Assembly (NCBI GenBank): GCA_039984715.1
Contig: JBDWUA010000020.1
Coordinates: 1 to 64,000 of the forward strand
DNA from: JABSSA01 sp039984715
GTDB taxonomy: Bacteria > Pseudomonadota > Alphaproteobacteria > Rhodobacterales > Rhodobacteraceae
Length of the DNA: 64,000 bases
Direction: 5' to 3'
In this document: positions 1 through 8,768 of the stretch, one piece after another
Layout of the letters: each line of letters starts with the position of its first letter
How positions within the stretch are numbered: the first letter of the stretch is position 1
Notes under the pieces: model-generated
Database searches by the model: none
Told to the model about the DNA's origin: nothing
The model's input: only the letters and a program-made list of their open reading frames with translations
Program-made: the position numbers and the translations under genes

Positions 1-378
1 TGCAGGATGCGCATAGACCGCCTTGGACACTGCGATCTCTTCTTCAAGGTTCGAAACCCCCAAGAACGGCAGCTCAAGCACCGTGATCACACGGTTCTTG
101 TCCCGGTGATACCCCGCACAAAACTGCGCCATCTCAAACGCACCAATCGAAATCCCGTCCAAGTTCTCACGGTTCTTGGACAAGCCGCCATAAGACACGT
201 TCAACGTAAACTCGCCGCCCGTCTTCTCAGACACCAGCTCCGCCAACTTCTCAACATGCTCCGTAAACGCACGCCGCTTACCCCAAACACTCACATTCCA
301 CTCAACCGCAAACGCTTCGCTCGCAAACGCAAACGTCAACGCCGCAAGCGCACTCCGCTTCATTATCATTCGCATCAT
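1..378 (-). CDS. TRAP transporter substrate-binding protein, DctP family (5' part only)
   Basis: Periplasmic binding protein of a TRAP importer. The gene starts inside the window and runs off the left edge, so only the first ~126 residues are seen. Visible are a signal peptide (KRSALAALTFAFASEAFA) and a mature start VEWNVSVWGKR. A TRAP-like N-lobe follows (EHVEKLAELVSEKTGGEFTL, then YGGLSKNRENLDGISIGAFE). A GGAGGA ribosome site lies just upstream. The ATG at 369 has better spacing than the one at 378, so the true start may be 369. The ligand cannot be told from this part. It is divergent from acsA across a long regulatory gap. The permease genes, if present, are outside the window. Confidence 0.85.
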   Translation of the reverse strand, partial: MMRMIMKRSALAALTFAFASEAFAVEWNVSVWGKRRAFTEHVEKLAELVSEKTGGEFTLNVSYGGLSKNRENLDGISIGAFEMAQFCAGYHRDKNRVITVLELPFLGVSNLEEEIAVSKAVYAHPA

Positions 379-564
379 GTCCTCCCTATAAATCCGCCAA
401 GGCTCTGGTCCCTTGCCTTTTCGAAGGCTAGATTACGCATTCACTCGTGCCAAGTGCTTGACCGATATTCACATGCTCTCTCCGATGTTGAGTTGATGAT
501 TTTCAAGCTCAAACCACTTGAACCACCCAACGCGCACAGGTCGACCACCTTGCACCCCTGCAAA

Positions 565-593
565 TGTAAATCGTTATTGCAAATAAATTTACA
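565..593. promoter_or_regulatory. Inverted repeat TGTAAAT-N15-ATTTACA, possible operator
   Basis: Perfect 7-base half-sites separated by 15 bases in the AT-rich part of the divergent region. The geometry would suit a dimeric regulator. Which regulator is unknown. Chance is possible in sequence this AT-rich. Confidence 0.35.
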
Positions 594-689
594 CCTAACT
601 TATTATTTACAAACAAAAATTACACCAAACATGACGTAATATTTACCATACTGGATGCGCGGCAGGCAAAGCACTTCACAACAGTTTCC

Positions 690-720
690 AACAAGAACAG
701 CGGTTTATTTCCTTCTTGTT
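690..720. repeat. Inverted repeat AACAAGAA-N15-TTCTTGTT upstream of acsA
   Basis: Perfect 8-base arms, about 100 bases upstream of the acsA start. It could be an operator or a leader hairpin in the acsA mRNA. There is no T-run typical of a terminator beyond the two T's that follow. Confidence 0.35.
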
Positions 721-819
721 TTGTCCCAGTATGATTGCCAGCGGAGGAGTGCACCACCAAACCATTTTAATTCGGTTGTTTTCTAGGTGCGCAAGATAAA
801 AACAGGGAGGAGACGGCCC

Positions 820-2769
820 GTGTGTGCTGAAAAGACATTTGCACCATCCGATGAAGTCGTAGCCCGCGCGCATGTTGATGCGCAGCGTTATGAAGATATG
901 TATGCTCAATCAATTTCGGATTCCGAAGGGTTTTGGGAACAACAGGGCAAACGGATCGACTGGATCAAGCCGTACACTCAAGTCAAGGACGTGTCCTATG
1001 ACTTTGGGAACGTGTCCATAAATTGGTTTGCCGACGGCACTTTGAACGTTGCCGCCAATTGCATCGATCGCCACCTTGCCACGCGGGCAGATCAAACTGC
1101 GATCATCTGGGAACCCGACAGCCCCGATGAACCGGCGCTTCATATCACGTATGCGCAATTGCATGAAAACGTTAGCCGCATGGGTAATGTTCTAAAGTCA
1201 TTAGGTGTGGGCAAAGGGGACCGTGTTGTCATCTATATGCCGATGATACCGGAAGCGGCTTATGCCATGTTAGCCAGTGCACGTATCGGGGCGATCCATT
1301 CTATTGTTTTTGCTGGGTTTTCACCTGATGCATTGGCTGCACGGGTCAATGGATGTGACGCGAAAGTGGTCATTACAGCAGACGAAGCCCCACGAGGCGG
1401 ACGAAACACGCCCCTAAAGACCAATGCTGACAAAGCCTTTGCGTCGATCACTGGGGACGCGCAGATGCTTGTCGTTCAACGCACCGGTGGCGACGTCACA
1501 ATGGTCGAAGGACGCGATCATTGGCTTCATGCAGTGTCGGAAACTGTGTCCAGCGACTGCCCAGCCGAAGAAATGAACGCAGAAGACCCGTTGTTCATCC
1601 TATATACGTCAGGGTCGACTGGATTGCCAAAAGGTGTGGTGCACAGCACTGGCGGATATATCGTCTATGCCGCGCTTACGCATGAAACCACCTTTGATTA
1701 CCATGACGGCGACATCTATTGGTGCACAGCGGATGTGGGTTGGGTCACAGGACACAGCTATATCGTCTATGGTCCCCTTGCGAACGGGGCGACGACGGTG
1801 ATGTTCGAAGGTGTGCCAACTTATCCGGACGCCTCGCGGTTCTGGCAAGTGTGCGAAAAACACAAAGTGAACCAGTTCTATACGGCGCCAACCGCCATTC
1901 GGGCCTTGATGGGCCAAGGCGATGATTTCGTGAAGAAATGCGACCTGTCTTCGTTGAAGCTTTTGGGTACCGTGGGTGAACCTATCAATCCCGAAGCGTG
2001 GACTTGGTACGATTCTGTTGTCGGCAATGGGCGTTGTCCGATTGTTGATACATGGTGGCAAACTGAAACTGGTGGCCATTTGATGACTCCGCTTCCCGGC
2101 GCACATGCGACGAAACCGGGCGCTGCAATGAAACCCTTTTTCGGGATCAAACCCGTCGTACTTGAGCCATCGAGTGGCGATGTCGTAGACGGAAATGGTG
2201 TCGAAGGTGTCTTGTGCATTGCCGACAGTTGGCCCGGTCAGATGCGCACCGTTTGGGGCGATCATGAACGTTTTGAGAAAACGTATTTCTCGGACTACAA
2301 AGGTTACTACTTTACCGGCGATGGTTGCCGTCGTGATGAAGACGGAGATTATTGGATTACTGGCCGTGTTGACGATGTTATCAACGTATCCGGTCACCGC
2401 ATGGGAACGGCCGAGGTCGAAAGCGCCTTGGTTGCCCATCCAAAAGTGTCTGAATCTGCTGTTGTGGGGTATCCCCATGACATCAAAGGGCAAGGCATTT
2501 ACTGCTATGTCACATTGATGTCGGGCGAAGAGCCGACCGAAGAATTACGTAAGGAATTGCGCAATTGGGTGCGGCAGGAAATTGGCCCCATCGCGTCACC
2601 AGATTTGGTCCAGTGGGCGCCGGGCTTGCCGAAAACGCGCTCTGGTAAGATCATGCGTCGCATCCTGCGTAAGATTGCCGAAAACGATTACGGCGCTCTT
2701 GGCGACACATCTACGCTGGCCGATCCTTCTGTGGTTGATGAACTTATCGACAACCGCATGAATAAATAG
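820..2769 (+). CDS. acsA: Acetyl-CoA synthetase
   Basis: Cytoplasmic AMP-forming enzyme making acetyl-CoA from acetate, ATP and CoA through acetyl-AMP. It is about 649 residues, normal for the family. The P-loop-like motif YTSGSTGLPKG and the TWWQTETGG adenylate motif are intact. Near the C-terminus KTRSGKIMRR holds the catalytic lysine (about K610), which in known Acs enzymes is switched off by acetylation. GTG at 820 is chosen over an in-frame GTG at 787 because GGGAGGAG ends 7 bases before 820. The gene is monocistronic, with a strong terminator directly after it. The long upstream region suggests carbon-source control. Confidence 0.97.
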   Translation: MCAEKTFAPSDEVVARAHVDAQRYEDMYAQSISDSEGFWEQQGKRIDWIKPYTQVKDVSYDFGNVSINWFADGTLNVAANCIDRHLATRADQTAIIWEPDSPDEPALHITYAQLHENVSRMGNVLKSLGVGKGDRVVIYMPMIPEAAYAMLASARIGAIHSIVFAGFSPDALAARVNGCDAKVVITADEAPRGGRNTPLKTNADKAFASITGDAQMLVVQRTGGDVTMVEGRDHWLHAVSETVSSDCPAEEMNAEDPLFILYTSGSTGLPKGVVHSTGGYIVYAALTHETTFDYHDGDIYWCTADVGWVTGHSYIVYGPLANGATTVMFEGVPTYPDASRFWQVCEKHKVNQFYTAPTAIRALMGQGDDFVKKCDLSSLKLLGTVGEPINPEAWTWYDSVVGNGRCPIVDTWWQTETGGHLMTPLPGAHATKPGAAMKPFFGIKPVVLEPSSGDVVDGNGVEGVLCIADSWPGQMRTVWGDHERFEKTYFSDYKGYYFTGDGCRRDEDGDYWITGRVDDVINVSGHRMGTAEVESALVAHPKVSESAVVGYPHDIKGQGIYCYVTLMSGEEPTEELRKELRNWVRQEIGPIASPDLVQWAPGLPKTRSGKIMRRILRKIAENDYGALGDTSTLADPSVVDELIDNRMNK

Positions 2770-2789
2770 AGCTTTCTATCAGTTTAAAG

Positions 2790-2820
2790 ACGGCCCCGTT
2801 TCAATTGCGGGGCCGTTTTT
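2790..2820 (+). terminator. Rho-independent terminator of acsA
   Basis: Nine-pair GC-rich stem (ACGGCCCCG with CGGGGCCGT) and a loop of about 9 bases, followed by a run of T's. It starts 21 bases after the acsA stop. Confidence 0.9.
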
Positions 2821-2918
2821 CGTTTGCATCCCCTGCGGGGAAAAACGGCATTTGAACAAAGTGGACTTAACCTGTTTTCTGGAAGACACTTTGGAATTTC
2901 ATTCACGAAATATGCGCC

Positions 2919-4109
2919 TTAAAGTGGCAAATCTTTGACGACGTCATGGGCATAGACCCATTCCTGTCGCTTCAACAACACCTCTGGTGCCATGCGCGTG
3001 ACGGCCGCCATCCCACCGTAATAGATCGGCGATCCGATTGGACCGGCCCGGTGAAACATGCGCGCGTTGTTGGCAGATTCTTTTTGTATCCGTGCAGTGC
3101 GTTTCAAACGATGCTTGTACATCGCGGGGCCAGCTTCATCCGGACCAACCACCGCCAACAGGCTGGCCACAACCCAAGCGTCCTCTAACGCCTGAACGGC
3201 ACCCTGCGCCATTGACGGCAACATCGGGTGCGCTGCGTCTCCCAAGATGATGACACGGCCTTCGGACCATCGCGTCAATGGCTTACGCGTAAATAATGCC
3301 CATCGGTTTATCGTTTCGACAGTTTCCAAAATGCTGGAAATTGGCGCGCTAAAACCGGCAAAATCAACTTGCGCTTTTGATCGCTCACCAGTGATCCGCC
3401 ATCCCTCTTGTGAAGGTTCAGGGCGTTCAACCATGCCAACAAAATTGACCAAAGCACCACCGTTTAAGCGTGTGGTGACAGCATGACGTCCTTTGCCTGC
3501 CCATATCGTCGTATTTGCTGGCGGGGCATTCGCACCCAAATCCGCGACAGGCACAACCGCACGCCAGGCGACATTGCCCGTATATTGCGGGGCTTCATTT
3601 CCCTGCATGTGTTGGCGGATCGATGATTTCCATCCATCCGCGCCAATCAATATGTCAGACGTTTCGATCGGACCGGACTCTGATTTCAAAATTACCTGTT
3701 CAGTTTCAGCCACATAGCCATCGATCTTCGTCCCGGTGCGCAAGGATCCGGGTGCCAATTCCTGCAACCTGTTTGCCAGTGCGGTGACCAGATCAGCCCG
3801 GTGCACATGAACATATGGCGCACCCCAGCGTTCACGAGAAACAGGGCCCATTGGCAGGCTCCAGATTTTGCGACCAGAATGACCCAAGCGCAAATCAATC
3901 GTGGGTGGTTCAAAAACACTGACCGACAGTTCATCTGTGACACCCAAAGCATCCAGAACTTTCCACCCATTCGCAGAGATTTGCAGACCCGCGCCAATTT
4001 CTTCCAGTTGAGGCGCTTGTTCATACACCAAGACGTCAAACCCGCGCAGCGCGCAGGCAATCCCAGTCGTCAATCCAGCAATACCGCCACCGGCCACTGC
4101 GACCTTCAA
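2919..4109 (-). CDS. FAD-dependent aromatic-ring monooxygenase (salicylate hydroxylase-like)
   Basis: A 396-residue class A flavoprotein monooxygenase, using NAD(P)H and O2 to hydroxylate an aromatic or similar ring. The FAD Rossmann motif GGGIAGL is at residues 7-13. The DG motif (GADGWKSS) is near 156-163, and GDAAHP, which contacts FAD, is at 290-295. A TTG start is assigned: it keeps the Rossmann strand MKVAVAG, overlaps the upstream stop as TTGA, and has an AGGAG site before it. It is translationally coupled to the AMACR-like gene, so both probably serve one pathway. The substrate is unknown; the family includes salicylate, hydroxybenzoate and hydroxynicotinate hydroxylases. Confidence 0.85.
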   Translation of the reverse strand: MKVAVAGGGIAGLTTGIACALRGFDVLVYEQAPQLEEIGAGLQISANGWKVLDALGVTDELSVSVFEPPTIDLRLGHSGRKIWSLPMGPVSRERWGAPYVHVHRADLVTALANRLQELAPGSLRTGTKIDGYVAETEQVILKSESGPIETSDILIGADGWKSSIRQHMQGNEAPQYTGNVAWRAVVPVADLGANAPPANTTIWAGKGRHAVTTRLNGGALVNFVGMVERPEPSQEGWRITGERSKAQVDFAGFSAPISSILETVETINRWALFTRKPLTRWSEGRVIILGDAAHPMLPSMAQGAVQALEDAWVVASLLAVVGPDEAGPAMYKHRLKRTARIQKESANNARMFHRAGPIGSPIYYGGMAAVTRMAPEVLLKRQEWVYAHDVVKDLPL

Positions 4110-5227
4110 GACATTGCTCCTTTTTGCAGCACATCCTGAACGTCTGCATCGCCTAGCCCAATTTCGGTAAGGATATCATAGGTGTCGGCCCCATGAGGAC
4201 GCGGAGCGTGGGGCTGAGCGGGCGAAGTACGCGAAAACCGGGGTGCTGGGCTGGCTTGATGAGGTGCGCCATCAAGGAAAACCTGACGTTCGACGTTGTG
4301 GGGATGCGCAGCCGCTTCTTGGTGGTTCAACACTGGGGCCACGCAGGCATCCGTACCTTCAAAAACCTTAACCCAATGATCGCGCGGCTGGCGCGCAAAA
4401 ATTGTTTCGAACCGTGCGAGTAAATCTGGCCAAGTCGATTGATCCATCTGAGACAAAGACAAGGATGGGTCCAACCCCAGCCCATCAATCAACTTGGCAT
4501 AAAACTGAGGCTCCAAAGCGCCCACAGCCACGAAAAGGCCATCAGCACAGGTATAACAGCGATAAAACGGCGCCCCACCGTCCAGCAGGTTGGAAGCGCG
4601 CTGTGACGACCACTGTCCCTGCCCCATGAACGTAAATAACAAGCCCATCATCGCGGGCACGCCCTCGATCATCGCCGCATCGACAACCTGCCCCCGTCCC
4701 GAAGTCGCCCGTTCAATCACAGCCGACAGCAATCCAAACAGCAAAAACATGGTGCCGCCGCCATAATCAGCGGCCAAGTTCATTGGCGGAACAGGTGGCC
4801 CGTCTTTTGGCCCAAGCATGTTCAACACGCCGGTCATGGCCAAATACGTTATGTCGTGACCTGCCCGTTGCGCCAGTGGTCCGCTTTGCCCCCAACCCGT
4901 CATCCGACCATAAATCAAAGACTCTGGACAATCATCGGGGCCCAAGCCCAGCCGTTCCATCACACCGGGACGATACCCTTCTATCAAAATGTCAGACGTT
5001 TCAATCAATCTAAGGACTGCCTTGCGCCCTTGATCGGATTTAAGGTCTAACACAACGGACCGCTTGCCACGCCGATTGACATCCACAGGGTCAGCCGGAC
5101 GATTGCTGCGATCCACAACAATGACGTCAGCCCCCAAATCCGCCAGAAGTTGCCCAGCCAAAGGCGCTGGTCCAAGACCTGCGAATTCAATCACGCGCAG
5201 CGTCGCAAGAGGACCAAGTGCATGCAT
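4106..5227 (-). CDS. Family III CoA-transferase / alpha-methylacyl-CoA racemase-like (CaiB/BaiF)
   Basis: About 373 residues. The fold is that of CaiB/BaiF CoA-transferases, and the motifs match the AMACR branch, which epimerises 2-methylacyl-CoA esters. These are GLGPAPLAGQLLADLGADVI at the N-terminus, AGHDITYLAMTGVL with the His-Asp region, and the long C-terminal stretch from DGGAPFYRCYTCADG through VAVGALEPQFY. The start is set at MHALGPLA (5227). Longer in-frame starts reach 5317 but add unrelated residues, and no strong ribosome site was seen. It is the first gene of a two-gene operon with the flavin monooxygenase. A plain CoA-transferase role cannot be excluded. Confidence 0.85.
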   Translation of the reverse strand: MHALGPLATLRVIEFAGLGPAPLAGQLLADLGADVIVVDRSNRPADPVDVNRRGKRSVVLDLKSDQGRKAVLRLIETSDILIEGYRPGVMERLGLGPDDCPESLIYGRMTGWGQSGPLAQRAGHDITYLAMTGVLNMLGPKDGPPVPPMNLAADYGGGTMFLLFGLLSAVIERATSGRGQVVDAAMIEGVPAMMGLLFTFMGQGQWSSQRASNLLDGGAPFYRCYTCADGLFVAVGALEPQFYAKLIDGLGLDPSLSLSQMDQSTWPDLLARFETIFARQPRDHWVKVFEGTDACVAPVLNHQEAAAHPHNVERQVFLDGAPHQASPAPRFSRTSPAQPHAPRPHGADTYDILTEIGLGDADVQDVLQKGAMS

Positions 5228-5600
5228 TATCTGACATCCATACTGAAACCACGTGATGCCGAACTTAAGTGACACATCCCACATTGACCAGCATCGAACA
5301 AACCGCTGTCTGGACATCGGATTTTCATGCGGTTTACCACCTACAACCCAATTTTATCGTTCCAAACGAATACCATGCAGTAAAAAGCTGAAATGATTTG
5401 TGTTTCGTCGCACGAGTGTTAACTTCGACCGGTAGTGAGTTCGAGTGCGTTGCAGAATCACCGGTAAATCAAGGCACATTCTTTGAATTGCCTGATCATC
5501 GAGAATTGCATTCACTGTTATCATAACCGACTGTGCGGTCTGCGCAGAAGAACAAAAAATGTAACGGCCGTATTAAACGGCGTGTTATTCGGAGGAAATT
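5228..5600. promoter_or_regulatory. Divergent gap between the AMACR-like gene and ugpB
   Basis: About 370 bases without a supported gene. It must hold the ugp promoter and that of the minus-strand pair. A hairpin just before the ugpB ribosome site is listed separately. I looked for a Pho box because ugp operons are often phosphate-regulated, and found no convincing one. Confidence 0.5.
5562..5587 (+). promoter_or_regulatory. Hairpin directly upstream of the ugpB ribosome site
   Basis: TAAC-G-GCCGT, loop ATTAA, ACGGC-GT-GTTA, ending a few bases before the GGAGG site of ugpB. It is imperfect, with bulged bases. It could be an operator or an mRNA structure affecting ugpB translation. Confidence 0.3.
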
Positions 5601-6902
5601 ATGAATTTTTTTAAAGTGACCGCGGCCAGCGCCGTGCTTGGCATGGCGTCAAGCGCTGTATGGGCGGAAACCGAAATCACTTGGTGGCATGCAATGGGCG
5701 GCCAGCTTGGTGAAACCGTCAATCAAATTGCCACTGACTTCAATGCAAGCCAGAGCGATTACAAAATCACTCCGGTATTCAAAGGATCATACGAAGAAAC
5801 CCTGACCGCAGGGATCGCCGCGTTCCGTGCTGGCGAACAACCAAACGTCATTCAGGTTTTTGACGCCGGTGCTGCCACTGTGATCGGTGCCAAAGGCGCA
5901 GTTATCCCGGTTGAAGAGCTTTTGTCGTCCAACGGTATCGACTTTGATATCAATGACTACATCGCCGGTGTGCGTTACTTCTATGCCGACGTCGACGGAA
6001 AAATGATCGGCATGCCGTTCAACTCATCCACACCTATTTTGTATTACAACGAAGACGCGTTGGCCAAAGCAGGTGTTACACCACCAAAAACGTGGGAAGA
6101 ATTTGCATCCACAACGGCGCCAGCACTGAAAGACGCGGGTTACATCGCGTTGAGCCAGTCGCACCTTCCTTGGATCTTCACTGAGAACTTCTTTTCGCGT
6201 CACAACTTGGAATTTGCCAACAACGACAATGGCTATACCGACACTGCGACTGAAATCAAAGTGAACCACCCTGCAATCAAAGCGCATTTCAGCGCGTTGG
6301 CAGAGTGGAAGGAAAATGGCCTGTTCGAATGGTACGGCACCGGTTGGGGCGACAACCAAACACCATTTGAAAGTGGTGAAGTGGCAATGTGGCTTGGCAG
6401 CTCGGGCAGCTTTGGCGGCTTGCTTCAATCTGCCGATTTCCCATTTAACGCGACATTGTTGCCGTATTGGGAAGGTGTAACCAAAGAGCCAAAGCAAACC
6501 TTCATCGGTGGTGCAGCGTTGTTCGCAATGTCTGGTCAATCTGCTGAAGAAAACAAGGCGACGGCAGAGTTCTTCAAGTTCCTGTCTTCTTCTGACGTTC
6601 AGGTCATGTGGCACAAGGAAACTGGCTACGTGCCAATCACCGAAGCGGCATACGATATGGCCAAAGATCAGGGCTATTATCAAGAGAAGCCAGCAGCTGA
6701 AGTCGGCATCCAGCAGCTGTCGCTGCCAGCTGGTGACTTTACCAAAGGCTATCGCATGGGGTTCTACGTTCAAATTCGTGACGTGATGAACCGTGAATAC
6801 GGTCGTATCCTGACAGGCGAAACCGGTGTTGATGAGGCTTTTGAAAACATCGAAGCTGAAGCCAACAAACTGCTTGAGCGCTTTGCAAAAACACAAGGCT
6901 GA
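5601..6902 (+). CDS. ugpB: sn-Glycerol-3-phosphate ABC transporter, periplasmic binding protein
   Basis: A 433-residue secreted binding protein with signal peptide (KVTAASAVLGMASSAVWA). The mature start ETEITWWHAMGGQLGETVN matches UgpB and its relatives. Family landmarks include PNVIQVFDAGAATVIGAKGA and WHKETGYVPIT. GGAGG lies 6 bases before the ATG. It is the first gene of ugpBAEC and is followed by a strong hairpin, which suits the higher dose needed for a binding protein. Known ligands of the family are glycerol-3-phosphate and glycerophosphodiesters. The exact ligand here is inferred. Confidence 0.92.
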   Translation: MNFFKVTAASAVLGMASSAVWAETEITWWHAMGGQLGETVNQIATDFNASQSDYKITPVFKGSYEETLTAGIAAFRAGEQPNVIQVFDAGAATVIGAKGAVIPVEELLSSNGIDFDINDYIAGVRYFYADVDGKMIGMPFNSSTPILYYNEDALAKAGVTPPKTWEEFASTTAPALKDAGYIALSQSHLPWIFTENFFSRHNLEFANNDNGYTDTATEIKVNHPAIKAHFSALAEWKENGLFEWYGTGWGDNQTPFESGEVAMWLGSSGSFGGLLQSADFPFNATLLPYWEGVTKEPKQTFIGGAALFAMSGQSAEENKATAEFFKFLSSSDVQVMWHKETGYVPITEAAYDMAKDQGYYQEKPAAEVGIQQLSLPAGDFTKGYRMGFYVQIRDVMNREYGRILTGETGVDEAFENIEAEANKLLERFAKTQG

Positions 6903-6918
6903 TATTTAACAGCTGTTC

Positions 6919-6941
6919 GGGCGGCCTTTTGCGGGCCGCCC
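6919..6941 (+). terminator. Stem-loop between ugpB and ugpA
   Basis: GGGCGGCC / GGCCGCCC, an 8-pair GC stem with a 7-base loop, 17 bases after the ugpB stop and with no T-run. More likely an mRNA-stabilising or partial-termination element than a full terminator. Confidence 0.65.
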
Positions 6942-6966
6942 ATCTTACAAAATAGGGACATCCGGA

Positions 6967-7848
6967 ATGAAACGCGCAGGCTTTGTAAATCCATGGCTGC
7001 CTATATTACTGTTGGTGCCACAGCTTTGCATCATCATGGTCTTTTTCTACTGGCCTGCTGGCTATGCAATTCAATCGTCTTTCTTCTTGCAAGACCCGTT
7101 TGGCTTTGGATCAACGTTTGTAGGCGTCGAAAATTATACTGATTTGGCTGAATCGAAAGAGTATCGCAAGATCGCTTGGTTTACTCTTGTTTTCACAGCA
7201 TTGGTGACCTTCTTTTCGCTGGCCATTGCGCTGTTACTGGCTGTCAAAGCCGACAACGTATTGCGCGGCGCGAAAACGTACAGAACACTTTTGATGTGGG
7301 TGTACGCTGTTGCGCCCCCTGTCGCCGGGTTTATCGGCATCATGATGTTCGATCAATCGCGCGGACCACTGACCGAATTCTTTGGATTTTTCGGTTGGGA
7401 TTTCAAACTGGGTGTGAATTTCAATGACACGGCAACGGCCATGGTCATGGTCTCGGTCTGGAAGCAGGTTCCGGTCAACTTCATATTCTTCCTGTCGGGG
7501 CTGCAATCCATCCCTCGCTCAGTTCGTGAGGCGGCATTGATCGATAACCGGTCTGCCAATTCTCGGTTCTGGGATGTGACATTCCCGCTGCTTGCACCAA
7601 CTGGGTTCTTCTTGTTGATCATCAACATCACCTATGCGCTGTTTGATACGTTCGGTATCATCGACACGCTTGTAAAAGGTGAACCCGGCAACAACCCAAT
7701 GACCCTTGTTTACAAGGTCTATGTCGATGGGTTCCGTGGCAATGATCTGGGTGGATCGTCGGCACAATCTGTTGTCCTGATGATCTTGGTTCTGGCTTTG
7801 ACCGTCTTCCAATTCCGGCTGATCGATCGCCGGATTCATTACACATAA
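6967..7848 (+). CDS. ugpA: Glycerol-3-phosphate ABC transporter permease UgpA
   Basis: A 293-residue inner-membrane permease with about six hydrophobic segments, beginning PWLPILLLVPQLCIIMVFFYWPA. The EAA loop that contacts the ATPase is REAALIDNRSANSRFWDVTFP. Size and order (B-A-E-C) match classical ugp operons. AGGGA precedes the ATG. It pairs with UgpE to form the channel. Confidence 0.92.
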   Translation: MKRAGFVNPWLPILLLVPQLCIIMVFFYWPAGYAIQSSFFLQDPFGFGSTFVGVENYTDLAESKEYRKIAWFTLVFTALVTFFSLAIALLLAVKADNVLRGAKTYRTLLMWVYAVAPPVAGFIGIMMFDQSRGPLTEFFGFFGWDFKLGVNFNDTATAMVMVSVWKQVPVNFIFFLSGLQSIPRSVREAALIDNRSANSRFWDVTFPLLAPTGFFLLIINITYALFDTFGIIDTLVKGEPGNNPMTLVYKVYVDGFRGNDLGGSSAQSVVLMILVLALTVFQFRLIDRRIHYT

Positions 7849-7861
7849 GAAAGGGCGCACC

Positions 7862-8758
7862 ATGACTGACACAATCACAACGCCCGTCCTCGCGGCAAAA
7901 CGGCATCCCAAACGCATTCGCTGGAATGTTGTCAGTGATCATATGATTTTGATCATCGGATCGCTGTTCATGACAATGCCATTGGTCATGCTGATTTTGG
8001 CCACCACATTGGAAGATGTGGATTTGGTCAAAGACGGTTTGAAATTGGCTATCGATGACCAATTCGATGACAATTTTCGCAAAGCGATGTTCGAAGCAAA
8101 GGGCTTTACCGGGACGCAAACTGGTCTGCTAATGATGAAGAATTCCTTCATCTTGGGCATCGGCTTTGCTGTCGGTAAAATTGTGATCGGGATGATGGCC
8201 GCATATGCAATTGTGTATTTCCGGCTGCGGTTTGCGTCCTTTGCATTCTGGATCATCTTCACGACCCTTCTGTTGCCTCTCGAAGTACGGATTTTGCCAT
8301 CTTACGAGGTCATTCAATCGATGGGTCTGGTCAACACCTATACCGGGTTGATTGTGCCGCTCATTGCTTCTGCGACTGCGACGTTCTTCTTTCGCCAGTA
8401 CTTCCTGTCGATCCCAGAAGAATTGGTCGAAGCGGCGCGCATTGACGGTGCCGGGCCGGTTAAGTTCTTCATCGACATCCTTGTGCCCCTGTCCAAGACA
8501 ATGATCGCTGCGATGTTCATCATCATGTTTGTCTTTGGCTGGAACCAGTATTTGTGGCCGACAATGATCACGACCGAAGAATCTATGTTCACGCTGGTAC
8601 GTGGCATCAAACAAATCACGCAAGTGCTCGAAGGCGCATCGTTGCCTGAATTTGGGCGCGCAAATATGTTGGCTATCATCGCGGTAATCCCGCCTGTGGC
8701 CGTGGTGATTTTCTTCCAGAATTGGTTCGTTAAGGGCCTCACGGAATCCGATAAGTAA
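7862..8758 (+). CDS. ugpE: Glycerol-3-phosphate ABC transporter permease UgpE
   Basis: A 298-residue membrane permease, the second half of the Ugp channel. The EAA loop is visible as EELVEAARIDGAGPVKFFIDILVP, and the N-terminal segment is HMILIIGSLFMTMPLVMLI. A segment of about 40 residues after the first helix (LEDVDLVKDGLKLAIDD onward) is hydrophilic and probably periplasmic. It starts 13 bases after ugpA and ends 10 bases before ugpC. Confidence 0.92.
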   Translation: MTDTITTPVLAAKRHPKRIRWNVVSDHMILIIGSLFMTMPLVMLILATTLEDVDLVKDGLKLAIDDQFDDNFRKAMFEAKGFTGTQTGLLMMKNSFILGIGFAVGKIVIGMMAAYAIVYFRLRFASFAFWIIFTTLLLPLEVRILPSYEVIQSMGLVNTYTGLIVPLIASATATFFFRQYFLSIPEELVEAARIDGAGPVKFFIDILVPLSKTMIAAMFIIMFVFGWNQYLWPTMITTEESMFTLVRGIKQITQVLEGASLPEFGRANMLAIIAVIPPVAVVIFFQNWFVKGLTESDK

Positions 8759-8768
8759 GGAAAAGATA

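Larger units (their letters stand above)
379..819. promoter_or_regulatory. Divergent intergenic region between TRAP binding protein and acsA
   Basis: About 440 bases with no convincing gene; reading frames here do not resemble proteins. It is AT-rich between 560 and 660 and holds two dyads, listed separately. TGCAAAT occurs twice (559-565 and 578-584), and TTTACA recurs at 588-593 and 604-609. It must carry promoters for both flanking genes, but I could not assign -35/-10 elements with confidence. Confidence 0.6.

Noticed and set aside
7..639. Plus-strand open frame of 210 codons at the left edge
   Set aside because: Antisense to the TRAP binding-protein start, and it runs on through the divergent promoter region; Arg/His/Leu-rich and not protein-like.
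1609..2493. Long minus-strand open frame (294 codons) inside acsA
   Set aside because: It is antisense to a highly conserved enzyme, and its composition (Arg/His/Pro-rich, no motif, no ribosome site) is typical of a shadow frame.
5515..5540. Pho-box-like CTGTTAT ... CTGTGCG before ugpB
   Set aside because: The two half-sites are 16 bases apart instead of 11 and the second matches poorly, so phosphate control is not supported by sequence.
6024..6896. Minus-strand open frame of 290 codons opposite ugpB
   Set aside because: Shadow of a well-supported binding-protein gene; Cys/Arg-rich and without recognisable domains.
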